In this document: one piece after another, positions 1-10,600 of the stretch
Numbering within the stretch: position 1 is the stretch's first letter
How the letters are laid out: each line of letters opens with the position of its first letter
Assembly: GCA_013396655.1 (NCBI GenBank)
Contig: WBMV01003373.1
Location: 459,772-523,771 of the forward strand
Direction of reading: 5' to 3'
DNA: 64,000 nucleotides
Source: Campylorhamphus procurvoides
Lineage: Eukaryota; Chordata; Aves; Passeriformes; Dendrocolaptidae
Translations under genes and position numbers: made by a program
The notes under the pieces: generated by a model
Told to the model about the DNA's origin: nothing
Seen by the model: the letters and a program-made list of their open reading frames with translations, nothing else
The model's database searches: none

Positions 1-3000
1 AATGACTTTAGAAACAGGAAATAGTCAGCAGTCTCATGATTTGCCTACTCATAAAGGATTGGCTTCCATTTGTCATGTAAAGTCATAATGGCATAGATTT
101 CTGCCATTAAACTTAATCCTTGTGAAATTCTGTCATTATAGTTACCAGGCTTTTGACTGCAGTAAAATATTGTGCTTCAACATACAACATCATCCATCAA
201 CATACTTTTTATAAGCAGCAAAAGGTAGGTGGCTAAGGCCCAGTCTTACTACACACTGAACGTTGTATCCTTTGTAAGGACAGTAAGTCTCTAATCAAAA
301 TGAAGTTCCTGCCATCAGTCCTGTGGTTTACAGTAAGTACCAATTCATGCTGCTCTGAACAACTGCTAGGGAAGTGCACATAAAACAAAATCTTTTGAAA
401 AAGACATTCAAATTCCTAAAGGTTAAAAAATAAAATCCCTGGATCAGCAGATCATAATCATATGTGGCACCACTTACCAGGCTAAAATCTAAACTATGCA
501 ACATGTGACTAAAAAGCATGTGGCTTTCCCAACATTACAGCACCGGTGGGGTACTTGGCAGTCTATACCCAACAAGTCAGGCAACTATGCAGCCTACTTA
601 ATTCCTATTCTGCAGAAGACAATACCAAACACATCAAAAGAGATCTGTCTCTGACTTGTATCCCAGGACAGAAGGTTTTTATTAATAAAACTGTTTCCTC
701 AGAGTTAAATTCCATTAACTGTACTTAAGAGGGAATTACTACACATCTTGCTCCCAGGCAAAGCCGGACCATTCCACATGTGTTACAAATCAGTATCTCT
801 TTACATTTATTGGTGTGCTGAAGAAAGTCAAAGGATTTTATTTTCAGATTCTGGCAAGCCAAGAATCTTTCATGTTTGAGGAATCATGTTGTTATCAATC
901 AGTTCCTATTTTAAACTTATGAATTTTCATATCAAGTAATACATTTTTATACTAACCACGTTTCTCCATTTTGAAGTAAGAAGCTTAGGTGGCATCATGC
1001 TTTTAAGGAAGAGAGCTGTGAGATACAAGATGTTGTAAAGAAGACTTTAAAGCCCTTTCCATTCTGTGCTAAGTGTTTCCCCCCTCCTCCCTGCATTTTT
1101 ATTTTTTTTAATCTTGAAAGCATTTCCTACTAATGCATGAAACTCTATTATGCTGCATATGGTTTCTATTTTCAAGTCTCTAATGCTTTCAGGAATTTCT
1201 TTGATTTCTCTAGTTGTTCCCTCATTCTTGTCATTCCTGATTGACACAGAAGCAGCATCCAAGTCACTCGTAAGTATCTTTCTTTATTAATAAATCTGTC
1301 TCCATATATCTGTAGGGTACTTCAAAACAGCCTGCCTTTACTGCCCTTGTATGAATGAAGGTAAGGCCTTCAATACTGGTTGATTGTTGTAGCCTTCATT
1401 ATATTTGAAGAGCATCGTTTTCTTACTTGAAGGACTCAGATTTTAACTATTACACTTACAGTGCACTCATGGACACTACATTTACACCTACCTACCTAAA
1501 TGAAGACCTGGGACTTTTGCATAGATGTGTACATACAACTGCAGAATCCTCTTCAGGAAGATAGAGGAGGGAAAAAAAAAAAGACAGAATGGAATCCTCT
1601 GAAATTATGTTTTCAAAATTAGTGCAAAACCAGCTTTCCATGGCAGGTTTCCAAATAACTAGTAGCCCAATGGTAGCTGAATATCTGAAAATGTTGCCTT
1701 ACAGAACTCTCCCAAGATTTCATGGGAAGAACTGTTTCTGCCCTGCAACCAGTTCTGTCCCTCGGTGCATCCCATCAGGCCATGGGTGGATGCCTGCCCA
1801 AGGGAAGAATTTAGCATTGTTCAGACAGAAGCTGTCATGGACACAGGAGACTCTGCTGAAGGACTTCATGGTTCACTGCATGGGGCAAAGTTACCAGTGG
1901 GACACATCACAAAGAGAAGAAGCTTCATTTGGAAAATAAAATTTATTCCAGAGACTTAATGTTGAAAGATCAAAACACACAAATTCTTAAGGGCTAGAGA
2001 CAGCTCTAGAGACAGTTTCGAAATTATGGAGGTTGCATACTATATTTTTCTCAGGGAAAGGGTATGCTCCAAAGGTATGCACTTCATGAAATAAACCAAT
2101 CATTTATCACCAGGTTGCTTCAGTGGCCGATGCATTTCAAATGTAAGGAAGCATAAAAGGAGAGGTGAAACAAAAATTTCACCTGATCACTGCTTCAAAC
2201 AATAACTTGAACAGTAATTTTACCAGCTTCACCTTTTAATGTTGATTTTATTTTAACTGGATATCATATAGTCAGAGGTTCATATCAACAGAAAAAAAAC
2301 TGCTGCATGATTGTTTTTTGGCAGCTACATACAATCCCCCTGTATTACACAATCCAATATTTCATACATGAAGCACGCAAGAATAGACAGAGCCACCATG
2401 AATTTCCCAACATTTTGGGTTTATTCTGTCCACAGACCAGAGTTGGTGCTCCCTGGTGAAATTAAAACAGCAAGACAAAAAGAAAATACTTGCTACATAC
2501 AATACAGTAGCGAGCAAGATCACAAAAAAAGGTTCTCCCTCATACGAAGTTGTGTGAGACAATGAGCAGACAGCAAAAGCAAAAACCTTTGGTCATGTCC
2601 TTGCTTGTTCCTTTTCCAACGACCAAAGGTTGGAGGGTCTGCCCATAATTCTCAAAAATACCCTGAATACAAAAGAATTATGTAGAATAAGGTGTCTCCC
2701 CTGGCGACAGCAGTAGCAGCAGATGCCGCATCTTCCCTTAGTATGGCACTCCCACCCCATGCTCTCCCTGCTCCCGTGCTTAATGGGGAACAGCTACACA
2801 GGGCAAAAAATCCTCAGTGTTTGAAGCCTGGCCACCAGTCTAGGTCATGCCTGGCAAGCATCTGGCAAGCAGAGAGGGGACATTTCGACAGATTTTAGGG
2901 CTCTGATGGCTTCTTCAGAAGAAACTTTAATTGGAAACACTGGAAATACCAAGTAACACCATGCCGAGGGGCCTTGGGGTGTATGTTTTCAAGTGAATGT

Positions 3001-3299
3001 TCATCACCCTTGAGGGGGAGCAATAAAATCCACTGCCATCCCTTGTTTAGGAGCCCACTGGCAATATTCTTTTGTTAGCTTTAACTCCAGCTTGACAAAC
3101 ACACCAGTTGTCTCTATTCAGAAAGTAACTGTCATTACCTTACAAAATTATCCATTTCCAACAGGTTCCCCAAAAGAGGAAATATATATCCTAATTTTGG
3201 ACAAGAGTTGGGAAGGAAAAAGGGCGGAGAAGGAACTAGCACCGATGCCAGCACCGAGATGCAATAATTCGAACAAAAGAGATTTCAAGATGTCGCACT
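1..3299. other. AT-rich non-coding DNA left of the CpG island
   Basis: No recognisable exon, RNA gene or repeat family was found here. Short open frames occur on both strands, the longest about 116 codons at 1589-1939, which is within chance for this length of sequence. Base composition becomes steadily more GC-rich from about 2690 onward, approaching the island. If the minus-strand first exon in the island is real, this stretch would be the start of its first intron. Confidence 0.5.
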
Positions 3300-3300
3300 A

Positions 3301-3314
3301 ACACACACACACAC
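3301..3314. repeat. (AC)n microsatellite
   Basis: Seven AC units lie at the left edge of the CpG island. This is a simple dinucleotide repeat, probably length-polymorphic, with no sign of function. Confidence 0.85.
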
Positions 3315-3985
3315 AAATCTTCCTCTTGAAAGCTCGCTTCCCCTCGGCAGAGGGAGATGCTTCAGGAGGCTGCCCGAGCACGCAGAGCACGCGTGTTTCC
3401 CCTGAACGGAACCCGGCAGAGAGCACGTCCCTGCGGCGTGGCTGCTCCACGGGGCATCCGACTGCGGCACGTACGCGGCATCCACTTGGCCCTCTGAGGC
3501 CAAAGGGACCCACGAACGACCCTGGGGTACCCGGGCCGCTGCAGAGGGACCCCTACTCCCCATGTTCTGCGCCGCCCCCAGCCCCGCTCCGAGGAGCCCG
3601 GGCCGGGGGAGCTCTGGGGGCACCCGCAGGCACTACCCAGCCGCCGACCGAGTCCCGCTGCGGGCGGCCAGGGGCCAGGGCAGCACCGCAGCCCGTTTCC
3701 CCTTACAGAACGCCAGATTTTGTCTCGGCGAGGCGAAGGGGGGTGGGACACCGACGGGAGGAGCACGGGTCCGCTCTGCCATCGCGCACAGAACCAGCTG
3801 CCAAAGCTAAGCCGGGGACAGCGCGGGGAGCGAAGGGTGCCGGCGTGCCGGTGGATCGCCCCGATCTCCGCCCGTCCCAGGGCTGGAGAGGGGCTGGCGA
3901 GGGGCTGGGGGTGCGGGCACAGCGCGGGGGTCGCGGCGCAGCCCCACGCCTTTGTTCCGCCGCCTGCCCCGCCAACGCCAGCGCC

Positions 3986-3995
3986 GCGCATGCGC
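3986..3995. promoter_or_regulatory. Candidate NRF1-type site in CpG island
   Basis: The palindrome GCGCATGCGC matches the core of the NRF1 consensus, which is common in vertebrate CpG-island promoters. It lies about 1.2 kb from the candidate minus-strand first exon, so it need not serve that start site. A ten-base match in GC-rich DNA can occur by chance. Confidence 0.35.
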
Positions 3996-4029
3996 CGGCC
4001 GCAGACAAAGGCGCGGGCAGGGCGGTGGG

Positions 4030-4221
4030 GGCTCCCCGCATCCCCCCGCACCGCATCCCTCCCAGCACTGCATCTCCCACCCCGGCACTGCATCCCCTCC
4101 AGCACCGCATCCCCTCCAGCACAGCATCCCCCACCCCGCCACCGCATCTCCCACCCCAGCTCCGCACCCCCCACCTCGGCACCGCATCCCCCCCAGCACC
4201 GCATCCCCCCTCGCGCCGCCC
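4030..4221. repeat. GC-rich minisatellite abutting the assembly gap
   Basis: At least ten imperfect copies of a unit of about 15-18 bases occur in tandem, each built around a CACCGCATCCC-type core followed by a pyrimidine-rich spacer (CCTCCAG or CCACCCC variants). The array runs directly into the N block. This suggests that it continues into the missing sequence and caused the assembly break. On the plus strand it is strongly C-rich, so the minus strand is G-rich and could adopt G-quadruplex structure. The open frames crossing it (Pro/His/Ala-rich or Gly/Cys-rich) are products of the repeat. Confidence 0.8.
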
Positions 4222-4594
4222 NNNNNNNNNNNNNNNNNNNNNNNNNNNNNNNNNNNNNNNNNNNNNNNNNNNNNNNNNNNNNNNNNNNNNNNNNNNNNNN
4301 NNNNNNNNNNNNNNNNNNNNNNNNNNNNNNNNNNNNNNNNNNNNNNNNNNNNNNNNNNNNNNNNNNNNNNNNNNNNNNNNNNNNNNNNNNNNNNNNNNNN
4401 NNNNNNNNNNNNNNNNNNNNNNNNNNNNNNNNNNNNNNNNNNNNNNNNNNNNNNNNNNNNNNNNNNNNNNNNNNNNNNNNNNNNNNNNNNNNNNNNNNNN
4501 NNNNNNNNNNNNNNNNNNNNNNNNNNNNNNNNNNNNNNNNNNNNNNNNNNNNNNNNNNNNNNNNNNNNNNNNNNNNNNNNNNNNNNNNNNNNNN
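4222..4594. other. Assembly gap (run of N)
   Basis: There are 373 consecutive undetermined bases inside the CpG island, between the minisatellite and more GC-rich sequence. Whether this is a measured size or an estimate cannot be told. Any exon or promoter element within it is invisible, and predicted frames that run through it should be ignored. Confidence 0.99.
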
Positions 4595-4740
4595 CGAGCC
4601 CCCCTTGCGGCACCGCTGCCCCCCGCCCAGCCGCCCTGCCATCTTCCTGGCGCCGGGCGTGCTCTTCTCCGAGCGCTTCCTTTCGTGGAGAGCTTTGGGC
4701 ATCTTCTTTTTATTTTTTGCCTTTTTTTATTTCATTTTAA

Positions 4741-4758
4741 TTATTATTATTATTATTT
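4741..4758. repeat. (TTA)n microsatellite
   Basis: Six TTA units sit in an AT-rich pocket (about 4700-4760) within the CpG island. The pocket divides the island into a left and a right half. Confidence 0.8.
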
Positions 4759-5155
4759 AGGCAGTCTCTCTTTGGAAAAAGGCTAAAGACACCGAAAAGA
4801 AATTGGGCATAAACCACTATTATTCCCACCACACCCACCGCTACCCCCACCCTTCCCCAAGAAAGCCTTCCCGGGCGTTTAAGTCTCACGGAATAGCCTT
4901 CGGTCCGTTGTGTGCCTCGAACCCGCTCCCAGGTGGTCCCCTCTCGAGGAATCGAGCTCCTCGCAGCGATATTCCTAAAGTGTGCCCGAGTAGGCGGCTC
5001 CCGGGCTGCTCCGCTCTCCCTGCTCTTCCCAAGTCACACGCACATCTCCTCTCCCCACATCCGAAACACAACGGAGGGGGGAAAAAATTATAAAAATGGC
5101 AAAGCTCGCGGGGTCTGCTGTGTAAATGACATAAATGAGACACACCGCTCCTTAC

Positions 5156-5405
5156 CTTTTTGTGTTTTTCCTCTGTTCCTCTCGGTGTGTTTGTGTGCTG
5201 GGGTGTCACAAAGAGAGTCCCAGGTAGCCCAGAGCCCCCTCGCCTCGCTCGGAGCGCTGTGGCTCTCGCCCGTTCGCTCGCCGGGACTGGAGTGCCTAGT
5301 GCCTGCTGGAGCACTGCCGCCGCTACCGCGGCTGCTGCCTCTGCATTTCTCACTCTCTCCCCCTCCCTCTTTCCCTCCCTCCCCCCTTCCCTGTGACAGT
5401 CTGTG
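5156..5405 (-). other. Candidate untranslated first exon, gene unknown
   Basis: On the minus strand a purine-rich, then GC-rich leader ends in AAAAAG followed by GTAAGGAG, a strong match to the splice donor consensus. The last exon base is 5156 and the intron begins at 5155. About 25-40 bases upstream of the proposed 5' end lies a TATA-like A/T tract. The leader has a short upstream frame of seven codons starting near 5346 (ATG, then TAG) and no long credible coding frame, so it reads as 5' untranslated sequence. The position of the transcription start is a guess. The gene would extend leftward, beyond the window. I cannot name it. Confidence 0.4.
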
Positions 5406-5428
5406 GGCAGTTCAAAAGCCACACGCAC

Positions 5429-5443
5429 TTATTTATTTATTTT
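5429..5443 (-). promoter_or_regulatory. TATA-like element upstream of candidate first exon
   Basis: Read on the minus strand this is AAAATAAATAAATAA, an isolated A/T tract in otherwise GC-rich DNA. It lies about 30 bases before the proposed start of the leader exon. It could be a weak TATA element or simply a short AT-rich insertion. Confidence 0.3.
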
Positions 5444-5530
5444 CCCGGCTCGCGGGCAGGGGATGCGCTGCGCAGCACTCGCGCTTAGGGGGCGCACGGA
5501 CCCCAGGTTTAAATATCAGCCGTGCAGGCT

Positions 5531-5540
5531 GGGGGGGGGG
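5531..5540. repeat. Ten-G homopolymer in island
   Basis: A run of ten G residues lies in the promoter-proximal part of the CpG island. It is liable to length error in sequencing and may form structured DNA. Confidence 0.8.
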
Positions 5541-7650
5541 CGGGCTGCATCGCGGGTCTGCGAACGCACCTTGCGACACTACCCCCCTACATCCCCCCCA
5601 AAAAAAGGACAGGAGCAGCCAAACTGCCTGCCCCAAGGAGAGCGGGCGCGGCGCGGGGCCGCACGCCGAGGTGCGGGGCGCTCCGAGACCCTCCGCATCC
5701 GCGCCGCGGCGGGGGCGGCTGTGCACCGTGGGGCAGCGGGTCGGGCCCCGGCGGAGCGGGGATGCTGCGCGGCTGAGGGAGTGGGCAAGCCGGGCCGCCT
5801 GCCTACACCTGCAGCCCTCTCGGGGAGCGGGAAGCCCGCTTGCCCGGCGGAGAGGGGCGGCACGGGCGGAAGAGACTGAAAAACCCCGGGCGTGGATGCT
5901 CTTGGCACGCTTAAGGAGAGAGTCTGCCCCTTAAACACAAAAGACAACAAAACAGAGGAAAACAACCCATTTCTCAGGAGAATGGATCTCTCCCGGGCGC
6001 TCCTGCAGCTGAAGAGCTGGCCTGAACGTCGCTGGGACTTCAGGACTGTTGTCCCTCCAGCTTTCCCGTTGTACCAAAGCGTCCCTGGGGCTGCCACAGT
6101 GGAACTGAGGGCACTGTCCGCACCTTCCCACAGCCGTCTTTTTAAAACCTGGCTCCGGCGGGGTCCAGGTGCGCCCTGGTCGTCGCTCCGCGCCCGCTGC
6201 TCGCTGCGGGGACCCGGCGCCAGCAGCGGGCGATGCGCGGGGCTGGGGCGCCCTCTGCTCCCCGAGCGGCGAGCGGGCAGGAGCTGCCGGGACGATTCGG
6301 ACCGGGCGGTGGCCCCGGGCGGGTGACCGGCCCCCGAAGCCCCACTACCCGGGAATGCAGGTGGAAGGGACCCGTTGGGAACTAGCCGCGCTGGCGGCAC
6401 CTCCTCGGGGACGTTCCGGCTCAAGAGGCGCGATCCGGCTACGCCGGAGCTTCAAAGCCATCTTTCAGCGGGAACAATGAAAGCGGTTTCTCTTTTACCT
6501 GGGGACAAGGAGCGAGTGAGAGACGCGCAGTAGGCTCGTGATAAGGATAAATCCGGTTTGCATTTTCGATGGAGAAGGGCGCAGGGCATGTGGAGAGGGC
6601 GGGCGCGGAGACCAGGATGTTTTGCTGAGGTCCTTGGTGTGCGGTGTGATGTGCGGTGCTTCCCGGACATTCACTTGTAGGAAAACTATCGGGAAATAAA
6701 ATGCATTTGAGGTTCATGTGTTTCACACCCCGCACCCTGCAACCTGTAGCCGCGCCGAGCATCCAGCCAGCCGCTGCCGGCTCGAGGAGCCGGTCCGAGA
6801 TGCAGGGGGAGACGCGGGGCTCAGGGACGGGCAGGCAGCGCAGTGGGAGCCCCCGTTGTCCCTCCGTGGTCACACAAAAGCCCTGGGCGTGGAGGGAAGG
6901 AAGGGAAGGAGAGAGCACGGGCATGGCGCGTTCCCCGGGCGACTGCAGGGACAACTCCCCATATTTTCGTGAAAGCCTTCATAAGCCAGCCTTTTCCGCG
7001 GTTTTATCTTATGGGCTTTTTTTTTTTTTCAGTTGTCCTCTGTATCTCTGTTTTTTCCCGGTGGTTTAACCCCGTCTATGCAGATGCTGCGGCTCAGCAG
7101 CTCGCCATGCCACACCTGCCCCGATGCAGCACCCCACCCCTCCTCAGGCGCGGTGCGGCGCTGGCTGCGCCCTGCCGCAGCCAGGGGAGGGAGAGCGGGC
7201 GGGACCCCTTCCCCCAGGCCCCCACCCGCGATGCCTCTCCGCTCACGATAATGGACTCGTGGGGCGTCTGCACCGCATGGGTGAGGCATGCAGCATTCTC
7301 TGTTAAATTGGGTAATCGAGGAAAAAGAGAAAAGGGAGCGGGACACGCCCTGACACGTCCTTGGCTGTCGGAGAAGGGGCAGCTGCTCCCTCCGGAGGCG
7401 CGGCGCGTCTGGCTCCCGCGCTGCCTCCGCGTAGGCCGTGGGGCAGGGGGCCGCCCCCTCGCCTTCCCGGGAGCATCCCTGCAGAGGGAGCCGTGAGGCC
7501 GGCGCCTGCCCCGCGGTGGTCTGCTGCAAGGTCAAGGCAGAAAATCCCTCTCCCCGGTTTTATTTCTGAACCACGAGTATTTGTGAGGCAGGACTGGAAA
7601 GAAGTGAGAGGCAAATCTAGGGTCCAAAATCTTGCCATGGAGTAAGGTAG

Positions 7651-10600
7651 AGGAAGGCAGAGCACAGGAAGATGTCCACAGAATAGCTCAGTCAGGGATT
7701 GAGGGTCTCGGCTGGCCTGAAATCACGTCCTGGACCATGGGTAGGGCTCAGGAGAAGCTCCAGGTTATGCCAGTCAGGAACGATCAAGGGTAACAGTGCC
7801 CATGAGGCCATGACACACTCAGACTGTCAAGGTCGTCCTTTAAAATTGCCCAACCAGTTCACAACTACTGTGAAATAATATTAGAGAGAAAGAAAGAGGC
7901 TGGTATTTATACCTGTGTTTAAAGGTGGGCTTAGTAGTGAATGCATGGAATTGAGCACTATCTGAGTAGGTAGATGAAATACAAGTTGCACAGAGTTCCT
8001 AGTATATCACAGAAATAAAATTTCTGAATGTGCACTGAGTCATTTGCTTGGGAAAGCCTGTACAACCAAAAATGGCATGGAAATAGTCGTTGCTGTTCTC
8101 AGTTTGAGAGGGGTTTTGATCCTTTTATTGTTTTCACCAGCTAGAGGACTGAGAGAGTAACCATAGTTTGCCAGCTAGTATTATTTTAAATGCACCTACA
8201 TGCTAAATTATATATCTCAGAACAGCCAAAATCAAAATTCACCGAGTGCTCTCTTCAGTTACTTTGCTGCATCAAAGTATCATATTTTTCTGGATGTCTT
8301 GTTTGATAAATGTAACATATTTAGCCAAATGGCAATTCTAAGCAGCCTTTGAATACCTTTATCATAACTAAGGGTGTGTAAGGTATCCTCACCTTTTCCT
8401 TTTGAAAGAAAAAAATGGTATCAGGAAGAAGAAAAAGCATGGAACAGAAACACCTGCAAAAATATGATTAACCAGGTCTGTTGTACAATTATAGATAAGT
8501 CTAGGCCCTTTGGTGTAATTAACAGTTAGCTGCTTTTCTGAAATGCATACTGTTCCTCTGCTGTGACAAACACCCAAGCTACCTCCTGCTTCTTAGTCAG
8601 CTACTCTTGTCACCTCTTGCCAGTTACTGTATCGCAGTACCCATCACATCATCTTCCACATTTCAGGCTCAGCCTTGGTCAGCCCTATCTCTCTTCTAGA
8701 TCTCACCTGCTGTCATATTTGCATCTTCTTCAGTAGGGAACAAATCCATTCCTAAATGCTCATGTCTCATCTTTAATTTGTATTTTTTATTCTTCTGATT
8801 AATAATTAATTCAGTTCTGTGATTATGTCAGGTCTCACAAGAGCACAGGCCACAGCTCTTAGTCCAGCATTACCACAACAAAAGTCCAAAGTACTCACAA
8901 GGCCATCTCCCCTCTTCTTCCACCAACATGTCACCAATATCCTTCCATTCCTGTCACCCAGCACCTTCATTTTTGTGTCTGACAGCTCTTTGGGTTTTTT
9001 TCAGGAGAAGATAGTATTAGTAAGGAGCACCTGTGCTGGGGTAGTGGGAGCCTTTTCATTTTACTCCATAGGAAGAAGGAAATGGCCAGCAAAGAACCAA
9101 AAAAAAAAAATCAAGTTAAAAATCTGACCAGGGCCACTCTTTCAGAATCAGACCTGCAAGTGAAACACCACCTTCCTCGCACTTCCCATCGCAACTAAAG
9201 AGAGGCAAACCCTGAACCCTAACAGCTTCGGGCTTTCTAAACCTGTCAACTCCAGCTGCATCTGCCAAAATGGCCCGGCCCTCCTGGCCTCCAGCTGTTC
9301 CCCTGTTCCAGCTGCTCCCCTATTTCCGAGCTTACACCACAAGAGGGAGCATTTTGTTCAGTTTATTGGCAAAATCTTGTTTCCCTTTTATCCAGGCGAA
9401 GGCAGTAAGAGCAGTTTCCCGTATGTAGAGATTTTCCCAAGCCCATTTACCCCATAAGCATTTTCGTAATCACGGGGTTTTTTTCTTTCACAGTGCAATG
9501 CAATTTTTAAATATTTTGTAACATTATTATTCATTTAAGGTAAATTTTACAACGAATAACTAAGTTGTAATTACAGTGTAATTCCCTGTTGATTTACTCG
9601 GTTACAGAATCATTTATTTTGGGGAAAATCCAAGCTGTCAGTGTATGGCATATGTAAAATCTTCTCTTTTCAGTGGATATCATTCTTCTCACCAATTTAA
9701 ATACCAGCTGCATGAATTTCAAAAACTGACTGCAACATCATAGGAAGACACAAGGTCTTATTTCATAGATTTGCAGGCAAAGCACATAAAATACAGAGAT
9801 TTGATCAAATCCTGAAATAGCAACTTTGATAATTCACTACTGGAAAACCTTGATCCAAATTTAAGTCTTGACATAAAGACAGCGGCAAGCCTCTGACAAT
9901 GATTTTAATCTGAACAACCCAAAGTCACATGGCAGTAGACATACCTGAGTCTGGTTTTAATAGATTGTTTCTGTTCATACCATAAAAAGTGACACTTCTT
10001 GCCTATAGCCAGGTAGGGATATGTGGGTTGTGAACCCTGCTTTACCCCATTGTTCCTGGCTTTAGCTCAATCTATAACACAAAGCATATGTGCCTTCCAG
10101 GAGGTCCTGCACTAGCCATTGATATTAAAAGTCTTCCCTGCTCTACTGAAGTCTGTATGCAAGTTTTCCCAAAGATGGATATAGTTGCTGTTCTGACAAT
10201 ACAATTATCTGGGTTATTTCTGTCTCTTACCCCGGTTACCCTAAAGAGTTAGAGTTACTTATGTACAAAAGAAGCAAATGTGCTCAACCACTGTAAGCTT
10301 CCCTGATGATTTATGCATGCTAGGCTTCTCCATGACCATCTTATGTTAGATCTCAGACTCTGCTCCATTTTCACTTGCAAGTTTCACCCGAAGCACCAGC
10401 TGAATAAGATATTCACTGTTTGGCTTCTATGGCCACAAAAATGTCTTTCAGTTAACAGCTGGAGTGACTATATCAATATCTTGATAGTGATCAGAATTGG
10501 CTTCTCTTGTAGTATTTTACCCTGTTCTCATTCAACCACAAGAATGTCAGTAATGCAGGATCAAGTGCACAACTGACTGGATGATCTAACTAATGTGACA

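Larger units (their letters stand above)
3300..7650. promoter_or_regulatory. Large CpG island
   Basis: CpG dinucleotides are dense from about 3330 to about 7540 and rare on both sides, so this is a sharp island of roughly 4 kb (minus the N gap). It contains a candidate NRF1-type palindrome, a minisatellite, G-runs and a candidate untranslated first exon on the minus strand. Long open frames on both strands, up to several hundred codons, are a by-product of high GC (few stop codons) and of the N run. None shows a recognisable domain and they overlap one another in several frames. In vertebrates, islands of this size commonly mark promoters of developmental regulators. That is family-level knowledge; the gene served here is not identified. 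Confidence 0.85.

Noticed and set aside
3326..4786. Long open frames (up to 486 codons) in the CpG island on both strands
   Set aside because: They exist because GC-rich DNA has few stops and because they run through N. Several overlap in different frames, and the translations are Pro/Ala/Arg-rich with no domain.
4886..5934. Frames of 158-340 codons around the candidate first exon
   Set aside because: Open on both strands at once, low-complexity composition, and one begins with GTG. Explained by GC content. The minus strand looks like untranslated leader.
5579..6424. 281-codon minus-strand frame in the island
   Set aside because: Arg/Pro/Ala/Ser-rich translation without recognisable domain, and overlapped by plus-strand frames of similar quality.
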